This document shows positions 1 through 34,230 of a stretch of DNA of 64,000 nt, in pieces (position 1 is the stretch's first letter; every line of letters starts with the position of its first letter). A model generated the notes under the pieces. That model searched no databases and was not told the DNA's origin. It saw nothing but the letters and a program-made list of their open reading frames with translations. The stretch spans positions 648,501-712,500 of the forward strand of contig OY759275.1 in assembly GCA_963662155.1 (NCBI GenBank), in the 5' to 3' direction. The position numbers and the translations under genes were made by a program. The stretch comes from Lamellibrachia columna (Eukaryota > Annelida > Polychaeta > Sabellida > Siboglinidae).

Positions 1-3000
1 CTCTGTCTCTCCTACCTCCAGCCACATCCTGGCTCCTTGCACACTGCCTCCGCCATACTGTTCTCTGTCTCTCCTAACTCCAGCCACATCCTGGCTCCTT
101 GCAAACTGCCTCCGTCATACTGTACTCTGTCTCTCCTACCTCAAGCCACATCCTGGCTCATTAGACACTGCCTCCACCATACTGTCCTCTGTCTCTCCTA
201 CCTCCAGCCACATCCTGGCTCCTTGAACACTGCCACCACCATACTGGCCTCTGTCTCCAGCCACATCCTGGCTCATTACACACTGCCTCCGCCATACTAT
301 CCTCTGTCTCTCCTTCCTCCAGCCACATCCTGGCTCCTTGCACACTGCCTCCGCCATACTGTCCTCTGTCTCTCCTACCTATAGCCACATCCTGGCTCCT
401 TGCACACTGCCTCCACCATACTGGCCCCAGTGTCTCCTACCTCCAGCCACATCCTGGCTCCTTGCACACTGCCTCCGCCATACTGTCCTCTGTCTCTTCT
501 ACCTCCTGCCACATACTGGCTCCTTACACACTGCCTCCATCATACTGTCCTCTGTCTCCCCTACCTCCTGCCACATCCTGGCTCCTTACACACTGCCTCG
601 ATCATACTGTCCTCTGTCTCTCCTACCTCCTGCCATAACCTGGCTCCTTACACACTGCCTCCGCCACACTGTCCTCTGTCTCTCCTACCTCCTGCCACAT
701 CCTGGCTCCTTACACACTGCCTCCACCATACTGGCCTCTGTCTCCATCCACATCCTGGTTCATTACACACTGCCTCCGCCATACTGTCCTCTGTCTCTCC
801 TACCTACAGCCACATCCTGGCTCCTTACACACTGCCTCCGCCATACTGTCCTCTGTCTCTCCTACCTCCAGCCACATCCTGGCCCATTACACACTGCCTC
901 CGTCATAGTGTCCTCTGTCTCTCCTACCTCCAGCCACATCATGGCTCCTTACACACTGCCTCCGCCATACTGTTCTCTGTCTCTCCTGCCTTCAGCCACA
1001 TCCTGGCACATTACACACTGCCTCCATCATACTGTCCTCTGTCTCTCCTACCTCCAGCCACATCATGGATCCTTACACACTGCCTCCGCCATACTGTTCT
1101 CTATCTCTCCTACCTCCAGCCACATCCTGGCTCCTTACACACTGCCTCCATCATACTGTCATCTGTCTCTCCTACCTCCAGCCACATCCTGGCTCCTTCC
1201 ACAATGCCTCCACCATGCTGGTCTCTGTCTCTCCTACCTCCAGCCACATCCTGGCTCCTTACACACTGCCTCCGCCATACTGTCCTCTGTCTCCCCTACC
1301 TCCTGCCACATCCTGGCTCCTTACACACTGCCTCCAACATGCTGGCCTCTGTCTCCAGCCACATCCTGGCTCATTACACACTGCCTCCATCATACTGTCC
1401 TCTGTCTCTCCTACCTCCAGCCACATCCTAGCTCGTTACATACTGCCTCCACAATGCTGGCCTCTGTCCTCCTACATCCAGCCATATCCTGGCTCCTTGC
1501 ACACTGCATCCACCATGCTGGCCTCTGTCTCTCCTACCTCCAGCCACATCCTAGCTCGTTACATACTGCCTCCACAATGCTGGCCTCTGTCCTCCTTCAT
1601 CCAGCCATATCCTGGCTCATTACACACTGCCTCCATCATGCTGGCCTCTGTCTCCCCTACCTCCAGCCACATCCTGGCTCTTTGCATACTGCCTCCACCA
1701 TACTGTCCTCTGTCTCTCCTACCTCCAGCCACATCCTGGCTCATTGCACACTGCCTCCATCATACTGTCCTCTGTCTCTCCTACCTCCAGCCACATCCTG
1801 GCTCCTTACACACTGCCTCCGCCATGCTGGCCTCTGTCTCTCCTACCTCCAGCCACATCCTGGCTCCTTACACACTGCCTCCGCCATATTGTTCTCTGTC
1901 TTTCCTACCTCCAGCCACATCCTTGCTCCTAGCGCACTGCCTCCATCATACTGTCATCTGTATCTCCTACCTCCAGCCACATCCTGGCTCGTTACACACT
2001 GCCTGCACCATGCTGGTCTCTGTCTCTCCTACCTCCAGCCACATCCTGGCTCCTTGCGCACTGCCTCCATCATACTGTCATCTGTCTCTCCTACCTCCAG
2101 CCACATCCTGGCTCCTTGCACACTGCCTCCGCCATACTGTCCTCTGTCTCTCCTACCTCCAGCCACACCTTGGCTCCTTACACACTGCCTCCGCCATACT
2201 GTCCTCTGTCTCTCCTACTTCCAGCCACATCCTGGCTCCTTACACACTGCCTCCGCCATACTGTCCTCTGTCTCTCCTACCCCCAGCCACATCCTGGCTC
2301 CTTGCACACTGCCTCCATCATACTGTTCTGTCTCTCCTGCCTTCAGCCACATCCTGGCTCATTACACACTGCCTCCGCCATACTGTTCTCTCTCTCTCTC
2401 CTACCTCCAGCCACATCCTGGCTCCTTACACACTGCCTCCGCCATACTGTTCTCTGTCTCTCCTACCTCCAGCCACATCCTGGCTCCTTACACACTGCCT
2501 CCACCATGCTGGCCTCTGTCTCTCCTACCTCCAGCCACATCCTGGCTCCTTACACACTGCCTCCGCCATACTGTTCTCTGTCTCTCCTACCTCCAGCCAC
2601 ATCCTGGCTCATTACACACTGCCTCCATCATACTGTCCTCTGTCTCTCCTACCTCCAGCCACATCCTGGCTCCTTACACACTGCCTCCGCCATACTGTTC
2701 TCTCTCTCTCCTACCTCCAGCCACATCCTGGCTCCTTACACACTGCCTCCGCCATACTGTTCTCTGTCTCTCCTACCTCCAGCCACATCCTGGCTCATTA
2801 CACACTGCCTCCATCATACTGTCATCTGTCTCTCCTACCTCCAGCCACATCCTGGCTCCTTCCACAATGCCTCCACCATGCTGGTCTCTGTCTCTCCTAC
2901 CTCCAGCCACATCCTGGCTCCTTACACACTGCCTGCGCCACACTGTCCTCTGTCTCCCCTACCTCCTGCCACATCCTGGCTCCTTACACACTGCCTCCAC

Positions 3001-5900
3001 CATACTGTTCTCTGTCTCTCCTACCTCCAGCCACATCCTGGCTCCTTACACACTGCCTCCACCATACTGGCTTCTGTCTCCAGCCACATCCTGGCTCATT
3101 ACACACTGCCTCCGCCATACTGTCCTCTGTCTCTCCTACCTCCAGCCACATCCTAGCTCATTACACACTGCCTCCACCATACTGTCCTCTGTCTTTCCTA
3201 CCTCCAGCCACATCCTGGCTCCTTGCACACTGCCTCCGCCATACTGTCTTCTGTCTCTCCTACCTCCGGCCACATCCTGGCTCATTACACACTGCCTCCA
3301 CCATACTGACTTCTGTCTCTCCTACCTCCAGCCACATCCTGGCTCCTTGCACACTGCCTCCACCATACTGGCCTCTGTCTCCAGCCACATCCTGGCTCGT
3401 TACACACTGCCTCCGCCATACTGTCCTCTGTCTCTCCTACCTCCTGCCACATCCTGGCTCCTTGCAAACTGCCTCCGCCATACTGTACTCTGTCTCTCCT
3501 ACCTCCAGCCACATCCTGGCTCATTACACACTGCCTCCACCATACTGTCCTCTGTCTCTCCTACCTCCAGCCACATCCTGGCTCCTTGCACACTGCCACC
3601 ACCATACTGGCCTCTGTCTCCAGCCACATCCTGGCTCATTACACACTGTCTCCGCCATACTGTTCTCTGTCTCTCCTGCCTTCAGCCACATCCTGGCTCA
3701 TTACACACTGCCTCAATCATACTGTGATCTGTCTCTCCTACCTCCAGCCACATCCTGGCTCCTTACACAATGCCTCCACCATGCTGGCCTCTGTCTCTCC
3801 TACGTCCAGTCACATCCTGGCTCATTACACACTGCCTCCATCATACTGTCCTCTGTCTCTCCTACCTCCAGCCACATCCTGGCTCCTTACACACTGCCTC
3901 CACCATGCTGGCCTCTGTCTCTCCTACCTCCAGCCACATCCTGGCTCCTTACACACTGCCTCCGCCATACTGTTCTCTGTCTCTCCTACCTCCAGCCACA
4001 TCCTGGCTCATTACACACTGCCTCCATCGTACTGTCCTCTGTCTCTCCTACCTCCAGCCACATCCTGGCTCCTTACACACTGCCTCCGCCATACTGTTCT
4101 CTCTCTCTCTCCTACCTCCAGCCACATCCTGGCTCCTTACACACTGCCTCCGCCATACTGTTCTCTGTCTCTCCTACCTCCAGCCACATCCTGGCTCATT
4201 ACACACTGCCTCCATCATACTGTCATCTGTCTCTCCTACCTCCAGCCACTTCATGGCTCCTTCCACAATGCCTCCACCATGCTGGTCTCTGTCTCTCCTA
4301 CCTCCAGCCACATCCTGGCTCCTTACACACAGCCTCCGCCATACTGTCCTCTGTCTCCCCTACCTCCTGCCACATCCTGGCTCCTTACACAATGCCTCCA
4401 CCATACTGTTCTCTGTCTCTCCTACCTCCAGCCACATCCTGGCTCCTTACACACTGCCTCCACCATACTGGCTTCTGTCTCCAGCCACATCCTGGCTCAT
4501 TACACACTGCCTCCGCCATACTGTCCTCTGTCTCTCCTACCTCCAGCCACATCCTAGCTCATTACACACTGCCTCCACCATACTGTCATCTGTCTCTCCT
4601 ACCTCCAGCCACATCCTGGCTCCTTGCACACTGCCTCCGCCATACTGTCTTCTGTCTCTCCTACCTCCAGCCACATCCTGGCTCATTACACACTGCCTCC
4701 ACCATACTGACCTCTGTCTCTCCTACCTCCAGCCACATCCTGGCTCCTTGCACACTGCCTCCACCATACTTGCAAACTGCCTCCGCCATACTGTACTCTG
4801 TCTCTCCTACCTCCAGCCACATCCTGGCTCATTACACACTGCCTCCACCATACTGTCCTCTGTCTCTCCTACCTCCAGCCACATCCTGGCTCCTTGCACA
4901 CTGCCACCACCATACTGGCCTCTGTCTCCAGCCACATCCTGGCTCATTACACACTGCCTCCGCCATACTGTCCTCTGTCTCTCCTACCTCCAGCCACATC
5001 CTGGCTCATTACACACTGCCTCCACGATGCTGGCCTCTGTCTCTCCTACCTCCAGTCACATCCTGGCTCCTTGCACACTGCATCCACCATGCTGGCCTCT
5101 GTCTCTCCTACCTCCAGCCACATCCTGGCTCCTTACACACTGCCTCCGCCATGCTGTCCTCTGTCTCTCCTACCTCCAGCCACATCCTGGCTCGTTGCAT
5201 ACTGCCTCCACCATACTGTCCTCTGTCTCTCCTACCTCCAGCCACATCCTGGCTCATTACACACTGCCTCCATCATACTGTCCTCTGTCTCTCCTACCTT
5301 CAGCCACATCCTGGCTCCTTACACACTGCCTCCACCATGCTGGCCTCTGTCTCCAGCCACATCCTGGCTCATTACACACTGCCTCCATCATACTGTCCTC
5401 TGTCTCTCCTACCTCCAGCCACATCCTGGCTCATTACACACTGCCTCCACCATGCTGGTCTCTGTCTCTCCTACCTCCAGCCACATCCTGGCTCCTTGCG
5501 CACTGCCTCCATCATACTGTCATCTGTCTCTCCTACCTCCAGCCACATCCTGGCTCCTTGCGCACTGCCTCCACCATACTGTCCTCTGTCTCTCCTACCT
5601 CCAGCCACATCCTGGCTCCTTGCACACTGCCTCCGCCATACTGTCCTCTGTCTCTCCTACCTCCAGCCACACCATGGCTCCTTACACACTGCCTCCGAAA
5701 TACTGTCCTCTGTCTCTCCTACCCCCAGCCACATCCTGGCTCCTTGCACACTGCCTCCATCATACTGTTCTCTGTCTCTCCTACCTCCAGCCCCATCCTG
5801 GCTCCTTACACACTGCCTCCGCCATACTGTCCTCTGTCTCTCCTACCCCCAGCCACATCCTGGCTCCTTGCACACTGCCTCCGCCATACTGTCCTCTGTC
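1..5900. repeat. 62-bp minisatellite array, about 95 copies, truncated by window start
   Basis: Each unit runs CTCTGTCTCTCCTACCTCC, then AGCCACATCCTGGCTCCTT, then ACACACTGCCTCCGCCATACTG, with many point variants (CTCCTTG/CTCATTA; CCGCC/CCACC/CCATC). A recurrent short form lacks 9 bp (TCCTACCTC). Because 62 is not a multiple of 3 and the unit has almost no stops, each reading frame shows a 62-residue period and very long open frames (up to 1065-5924). These are byproducts of composition: there is no start context, splice signal or recognisable domain. The array begins before base 1. The strand is arbitrary. Confidence 0.95.
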
Positions 5901-6615
5901 TTAAGACATATCTGTGGGACATAACTGTGCAGTGTGCTTAAGGCATGTCTGTGGGACATAACTGTGCAGTGTGCTTAAGGCATGTATGTGGGCCATAACT
6001 GTGCAGTGTGCTTAAGGCATGCCTGTGGGACATAACTGTGCAGTGTGCTTAAGGCATGTATGTGGGACATAACTGTGCAGTGTGCTTAAGGCATGTATGT
6101 GGGACATAACTGTGCAGTGTGCTTAAGGCATGTATGTGGCACATAACTGTGCAGTGTGCTTAAGGCATGTATGTGGGACATAATTGTGCAGTGTGCTTAA
6201 GACATGTCTGTGGGACATAACTGTGCAGTGTGCTTAAGGCATGTATGTGGCACATAACTGTGCAGTGTGCTTAAGGCATGTATGTGGCACATAACTGTGC
6301 AGTGTGCTTAAGGCATGTATGTGGGACATAACTGTGCAGTGTGCTTAAGACATGTCTGTGGGACATAACTGTGCAGTGTGCTTAAGGCATGTATGTGGCA
6401 CATAACTGTGCAGTGTGCTTAAGGCATGTATGTGGCACATAACTGTGCAGTGTGCTTAAGGCATGTATGTGGGACATAACTGTGCAGTGTGCTTAAGGCA
6501 TGTATGTGGGACATAACTGTGCAGTGTGCTTAAGGCATGTATGTGGGACATAACTGTGCAGTGTGCTTAAGGCATGTATGTGGGACATAACTGTGCAGTG
6601 TGCTTAAGGCATGTA
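5901..6615. repeat. 37-bp minisatellite array, about 19 copies
   Basis: The unit is TTAAGGCATGTATGTGGGAC followed by ATAACTGTGCAGTGTGC. It starts exactly where the 62-bp array stops (the first unit is TTAAGACATATCTGTGGGAC). Copies differ mainly at GGGAC/GGCAC and TATG/TCTG. The last unit breaks off at ATGTAAGCTGCATG. Confidence 0.95.
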
Positions 6616-7465
6616 AGCTGCATGATAATTATTTCTTATGATTAAGTGATCAGGGACACAGGTACATCTCGCCAATCATAACATAATTCGTCTATGATTA
6701 AGTATCACTGTTCTACTGCGTATGGGAATGTCTGTAAGAGTTGACAAAAAAATTATAAAATGTATATTTTAAACTATTTTTATTGTATGCCGATTTATCT
6801 GTAAGGTTGCATATTTCCATGTCTAGTTACTCAAGTATGATAGATTGAAATAAAAATTTGAAAGAAGTATGCTGATTAAAAAAAAAAAATGTATTTCAAA
6901 ATTATACCGAATTGTTAGAATGACCCAGGTGTCTTCACTTGAACGCTTCTCTGTGGGAAATACTGTTTTTTCCCTTGCTCCCACTTTTTGGGTGAAATGT
7001 TACTTCTTTGGTATCAAGTGATTTCACATTTTCTCCAATGGGCATTCACTATGAACAAGAACTGTACATCAAAATGTCAAACCATAAAAATAATACATTA
7101 AAAAACTATGTAAAACGATAAAAATTAAAAGAACATTTCCTGCTTTTTTCTATTTCCCATTTTTCCATGAGCAGATGTTTACACATGAATATGTGCAATA
7201 CTGCAAATGTGCAATACTGCAAGTGTGCAATACTGCAAATGTGCAATACTACAAGCATGCAATACTGCTTACAATGAGGCAAACTTAATATTAAGACAAT
7301 TATAATATAGAGGTACCAGTACTGACAAACTCTGCATTCCAAAGTGCTCATACTGATTGACATGTAATGGTGCTATTCAATCTATAGACGCCTAGCATGA
7401 CTAACAGATTGTATAAACATGTAGAACAATGCACCAAATGACAAACACTTGAGTGTTCACATATA
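6616..7465. other. AT-rich single-copy flank with a short 16-bp repeat
   Basis: No gene is recognised here. The stretch lies 3' of the NDUFA5 poly(A) signal and is AT-rich with A runs. At 7193-7270 there are about five copies of a 16-bp unit (GTGCAATACTGCAAAT). The short open frame at 7106-7363 on the minus strand contains this repeat and is not credible as a gene. Confidence 0.6.
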
Positions 7466-7471
7466 TTTATT
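7466..7471 (-). terminator. NDUFA5: Probable NDUFA5 poly(A) signal (AATAAA)
   Basis: TTTATT on the plus strand reads AATAAA on the minus strand, about 210 bp past the NDUFA5 stop codon. This is a plausible cleavage/polyadenylation signal. The 3' UTR between it and the stop contains a 27-bp tandem duplication (CATGCCTGGTACATGCAACA...) at about 7478-7531. The poly(A) site itself cannot be seen. Confidence 0.5.
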
Positions 7472-7680
7472 TACAGCATGCCTGGTACATGCAACATAGA
7501 ACATGCCTGGTACATGCAACATAGAACATGCCATTGGAGATGGATACAAGACCATCTCAACAGACTGCAGATCTCTGCTCCAGTGATGACATTGTGTCCT
7601 GTAATTTAAGCAAACAAATAGCACTGGTGTTTTGTGGGTCATTCCCTTGGCTGGGAGGTAGTTTTCCCACAAGATGCTTC

Positions 7681-31289
<23,609 letters not shown>

Positions 31290-31430
31290 TTCGTTTCTTC
31301 GGTGAATCCTAATGTAGCTACAAGATGCCGCCACTGTACACATTCGTGTCTGCTTTCTAGTCCGTCGCGTGGCGACACTGTCTAGAAGGGTCCTGTTTGG
31401 AGGGACGAACTAAAAGGCGGAAAAGGCGGG
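31290..31430 (-). promoter_or_regulatory. NDUFA5: Probable NDUFA5 5' UTR and core promoter
   Basis: This is the region immediately upstream of the NDUFA5 ATG on the minus strand. It is less AT-rich than its surroundings, with CpGs (GTCGCCACGCGACGG) and GC boxes such as CCCGCCTTTTCCGCCTTTT. There is no TATA box at a useful distance, typical of a TATA-less housekeeping promoter. The outermost part overlaps one arm of an inverted repeat (31402-31487). The transcription start cannot be placed from sequence. Confidence 0.5.
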
Positions 31431-32354
31431 CAAGAATTAACAAGAATTCATACGATCACAGCACTCCCTCTTTACATGCGTTGTTGATTCTTTTATCAAC
31501 ATTTGAACAACTATAATATAAAAGCTACATAACAAATAATTTGTTTTAGTTAGATTGCTTCCGATTCCGATCTATCAACTGTGCAGCGTTTTTGCAGTGT
31601 TATTGTACAAATACTAAAATGTTGAATGCTTCATCAACAACTGGCACTAGCCAACAAACCACATGATTAGTATGACATAATAAACAAATGTATTTTAATG
31701 AACATAAATGAAAATAATTCTGATGATAATTTCATCAATGACAAAACACGAATGACATAGAATATATACGAACAGAACATATATTATATACAATCATGCA
31801 GTGCTTGAAGATGAAGTACATACACAAATACATTCACAAAAATCAAGACAGAGAAAACTGCCAAGTGAAGAAGTAATTTTATAAAAATGTATGGCATTAA
31901 TTCTTACTGAAATTTGGAAGGTGCTTTTCTTGGTATTTTACTCTGACACAGGCAACAAAACTATCGCATCTCTGAGGGTTTTGCAACATCTCTGATGACA
32001 CCACTTGCTACACCGTTAGCCAAGTGACTACATCAACCGATTTAAATCAATCGACTCACACTGACAAACAAATTGAGCTAACACCAAATACTTAGAAGTT
32101 AGATCAAACACAGTCAAAAGACTAGCAAAGCCTCCAAATTCCTCACCTTACTGTTTGGTAATTGTGTTCAATAACATTGGTTTCCATGAAAAACTTTACC
32201 ATTAACCAAGTGATTATATCCTTTCCTGCCCTTAATAGATCGGTAGCATTCTAACTTTAAATGTATATTTGTTATTTAGCCTTTATTTTATAATTGTTAA
32301 TTTTTTTAAATAAAATATCACAATTAATATACAGATGCACGCACAGTAGGAACC

Positions 32355-32395
<41 letters not shown>

Positions 32396-32466
32396 CGCAT
32401 GTAAAGAGGGAGCACAGAGATCGCATGAATTCGTGTTAAATCTTGCCCGCCTTTTAGTTCGTCCCC
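31402..32466. mobile_element. Inverted-repeat-bounded segment (~75-85-bp arms, ~0.9-kb spacer)
   Basis: Arm A (31402-31487) begins GGGACGAACTAAAAGGCGG and ends CTCTTTACATGCGTTGTTG. Arm B (32391-32466) is its reverse complement at about 85-90% identity with a 9-bp indel (AAAAGGCGG). The spacer is AT-rich without a credible ORF. It could be a MITE-like DNA transposon or an inverted duplication. No clear target duplication is visible (flanks GGAG and CCAAG). Confidence 0.55.
32351..32396. repeat. (AAC)n trinucleotide microsatellite
   Basis: About 14 copies of AAC sit at the inner edge of inverted-repeat arm B. Confidence 0.95.
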
Positions 32467-33003
32467 AAGTTGGGGGTTTGCCTCAATTATCCAGGCTCCT
32501 TGATGTGACGCCACCATTTGGGCACGGACCACAGTCACTTTTCCCATAGACGACCATTGCGTCTACATTGAAAATTTATCCTACAATTTTTTTTTTTAAT
32601 TCACAGAAAATGACAGACCCACTAAGACACCTGGTGTGTGAAATTCGTTAAAATGACATATCTCCTTTTCGCACAAATTGCTTCAAAGCATGAGGCCCCT
32701 GCATTTCTGCCATGAAATTCTCCGGTTTCCCAAATATGAGTACATCCTGCCTAACAGCCACTGTGTCCTTACGCAACTGGTATACCTACTGACAAATGGC
32801 ATCATTTCAAAGCTTAGAAGCTACTGTGCACAAAAACATCACTTCCACTCACTCATCCACACAATTTCTGCTCTTACAAATAAACCCTATCTGCACAATG
32901 AATTTTTTCCTTGGGATTCTTTATGTATGTAATGGCGGATGGATTCTGACTGTGGTCCGTGCCCGTTTGTCGAATTCACGGGAGCCTGGTCCAAACCTAC
33001 TAC
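32467..33003. other. Second inverted pair around a 0.4-kb AT-rich spacer
   Basis: GGGCACGGACCACAGTCA (32520-32537) and its complement TGACTGTGGTCCGTGCCC (32947-32964) are exact. Similarity extends outward to about 50 bp (GGAGCCTGG is shared). A small hairpin, TAGACG-ACCATTG-CGTCTA, lies at about 32547-32565. The plus-strand frame at 32678-32932 lies between the arms and has no recognised domain. This may be a short foldback element next to the preceding one. Confidence 0.45.
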
Positions 33004-33060
33004 CTAGGTAAGAGGTTCGTCTTTCTAGTTAAACGGATTAACTACAACGATTGCTTGATA

Positions 33061-33240
33061 TTATATTATGTTATGTTATGTTATGTTATGTTATGTTATG
33101 TTATGTTATGTTATGTTATGTTATGTTATGTTATGTTATGTTATGTTATGTTATATTATATTATATTATATTATATTATACTATATTATATTATATTATA
33201 TTATATTATATTATATTATATTATATTATATTATATTATA
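33061..33240. repeat. Pentanucleotide microsatellite: (TTATG)17 then (TTATA)18
   Basis: TTATG repeats at 33066-33150 switch abruptly to TTATA at 33151-33240 with one interruption (TTATACTATA). The reading frames across it are artefacts. Confidence 0.95.
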
Positions 33241-34230
33241 TTTTGCAGCATATTGCATTTCCACAAAGCCGAACATGAAAAACATGTTCAATCAATTAAT
33301 AATTCCACATTAATTACACTGTGTCAGACTAGTTTGCGTCGATTATGCATATTTTCCCACGATTATCGGCAAGCTTCGATGTGACGACAACGACAAGACA
33401 GAGCAACTCATCAGCCAGTTTCCATTCACTCACTGTATGTTCACAGAGGTAGCGGGTGTTTCGAAGCGAGCGTCGGAGCGATTTATTGTGCGGCATTCAG
33501 TTGTAATGCAAACAGAAGTCACAATAGAACAACAAGCAGCTTTCTTCGGTTCCATACGAAGACAACTTTGATGAAGAAATGGATCGCAAAAATGAAGATC
33601 GCAAACTTCAAGCTGCCGAAGCTAGTAGAGCTCGCTTTGCTAGGCTCACTTTGAGGAAACTTGCTTCGATCGCGACCCAGAGAAGATGGCAACCCTAGCT
33701 AGGTTATCCTGGTCCACAAATCTCGTTAAAACAAGATGCTGTGCCAAAGTAACAGGCAAAATTACGTTGAAAATGTTTTAATTCAACGTCAGGTTTCAAC
33801 GTTGTAACAATGTTGAAAACTAGTTGGATTTGTAAGTTGAATCAACCTCAGGTTTCAACGTTGTACCAACGTCAGTTTTCAACATTGTAACAACGTTGAC
33901 AACTTCCTGGATTCGTAAGTTGGATCAACTTTACGTTTCCACGTTGTAGTGTGACAGGATATAATTTGCCGTGTTTGCCCATCACAAGGTGGCAGCACTC
34001 ATAGACATGTTAGACATACTTTTTTATTATTATTGTTTCTTAGGACAAATTTCCTTTATTTAGGTGGATTATCCATATATGGTATATACTGAAACACATA
34101 CAATTTCACGCAGTTTAAATGAATTACTAGGTGATTAAATCTGCCGTGTGAGATACTGTTAACTCTCTCTGGCCCTTTCATGTAACCTGAACAGGACAGT
34201 ATCATTATCACTTGGTAAGTGTCACGGAAT
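33241..34230. other. Unique segment with a small ORF and CAACGTTG-rich repeats
   Basis: A 39-codon plus-strand ORF at 33579-33698 (MDRKNEDRKLQAAEASRAR...) is basic and unrecognised; it is probably not a gene. From about 33765 to 33960 the words TTTCAACGTTGTAACAA and GGATTYGTAAGTTGRATCAA recur in two to three diverged copies. A related stretch (ACGTCAGGTTTCAATGTTG) occurs at about 36862, so these may mark two sides of one older element containing the hAT/LINE composite. Confidence 0.45.

Noticed and set aside
338..5941. Very long plus-strand open frames (up to 1,619 codons) as giant repetitive proteins
   Set aside because: They overlap in several frames, follow the 62-bp satellite exactly, and have no unique coding flank, start context or domain.
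32581..32640. Mini-exon flanked by TTAATTCACAG and CTG|GTGTGT on plus
   Set aside because: Motifs fit loosely, but there is no coding similarity or partner exon, and it lies between inverted-repeat arms.
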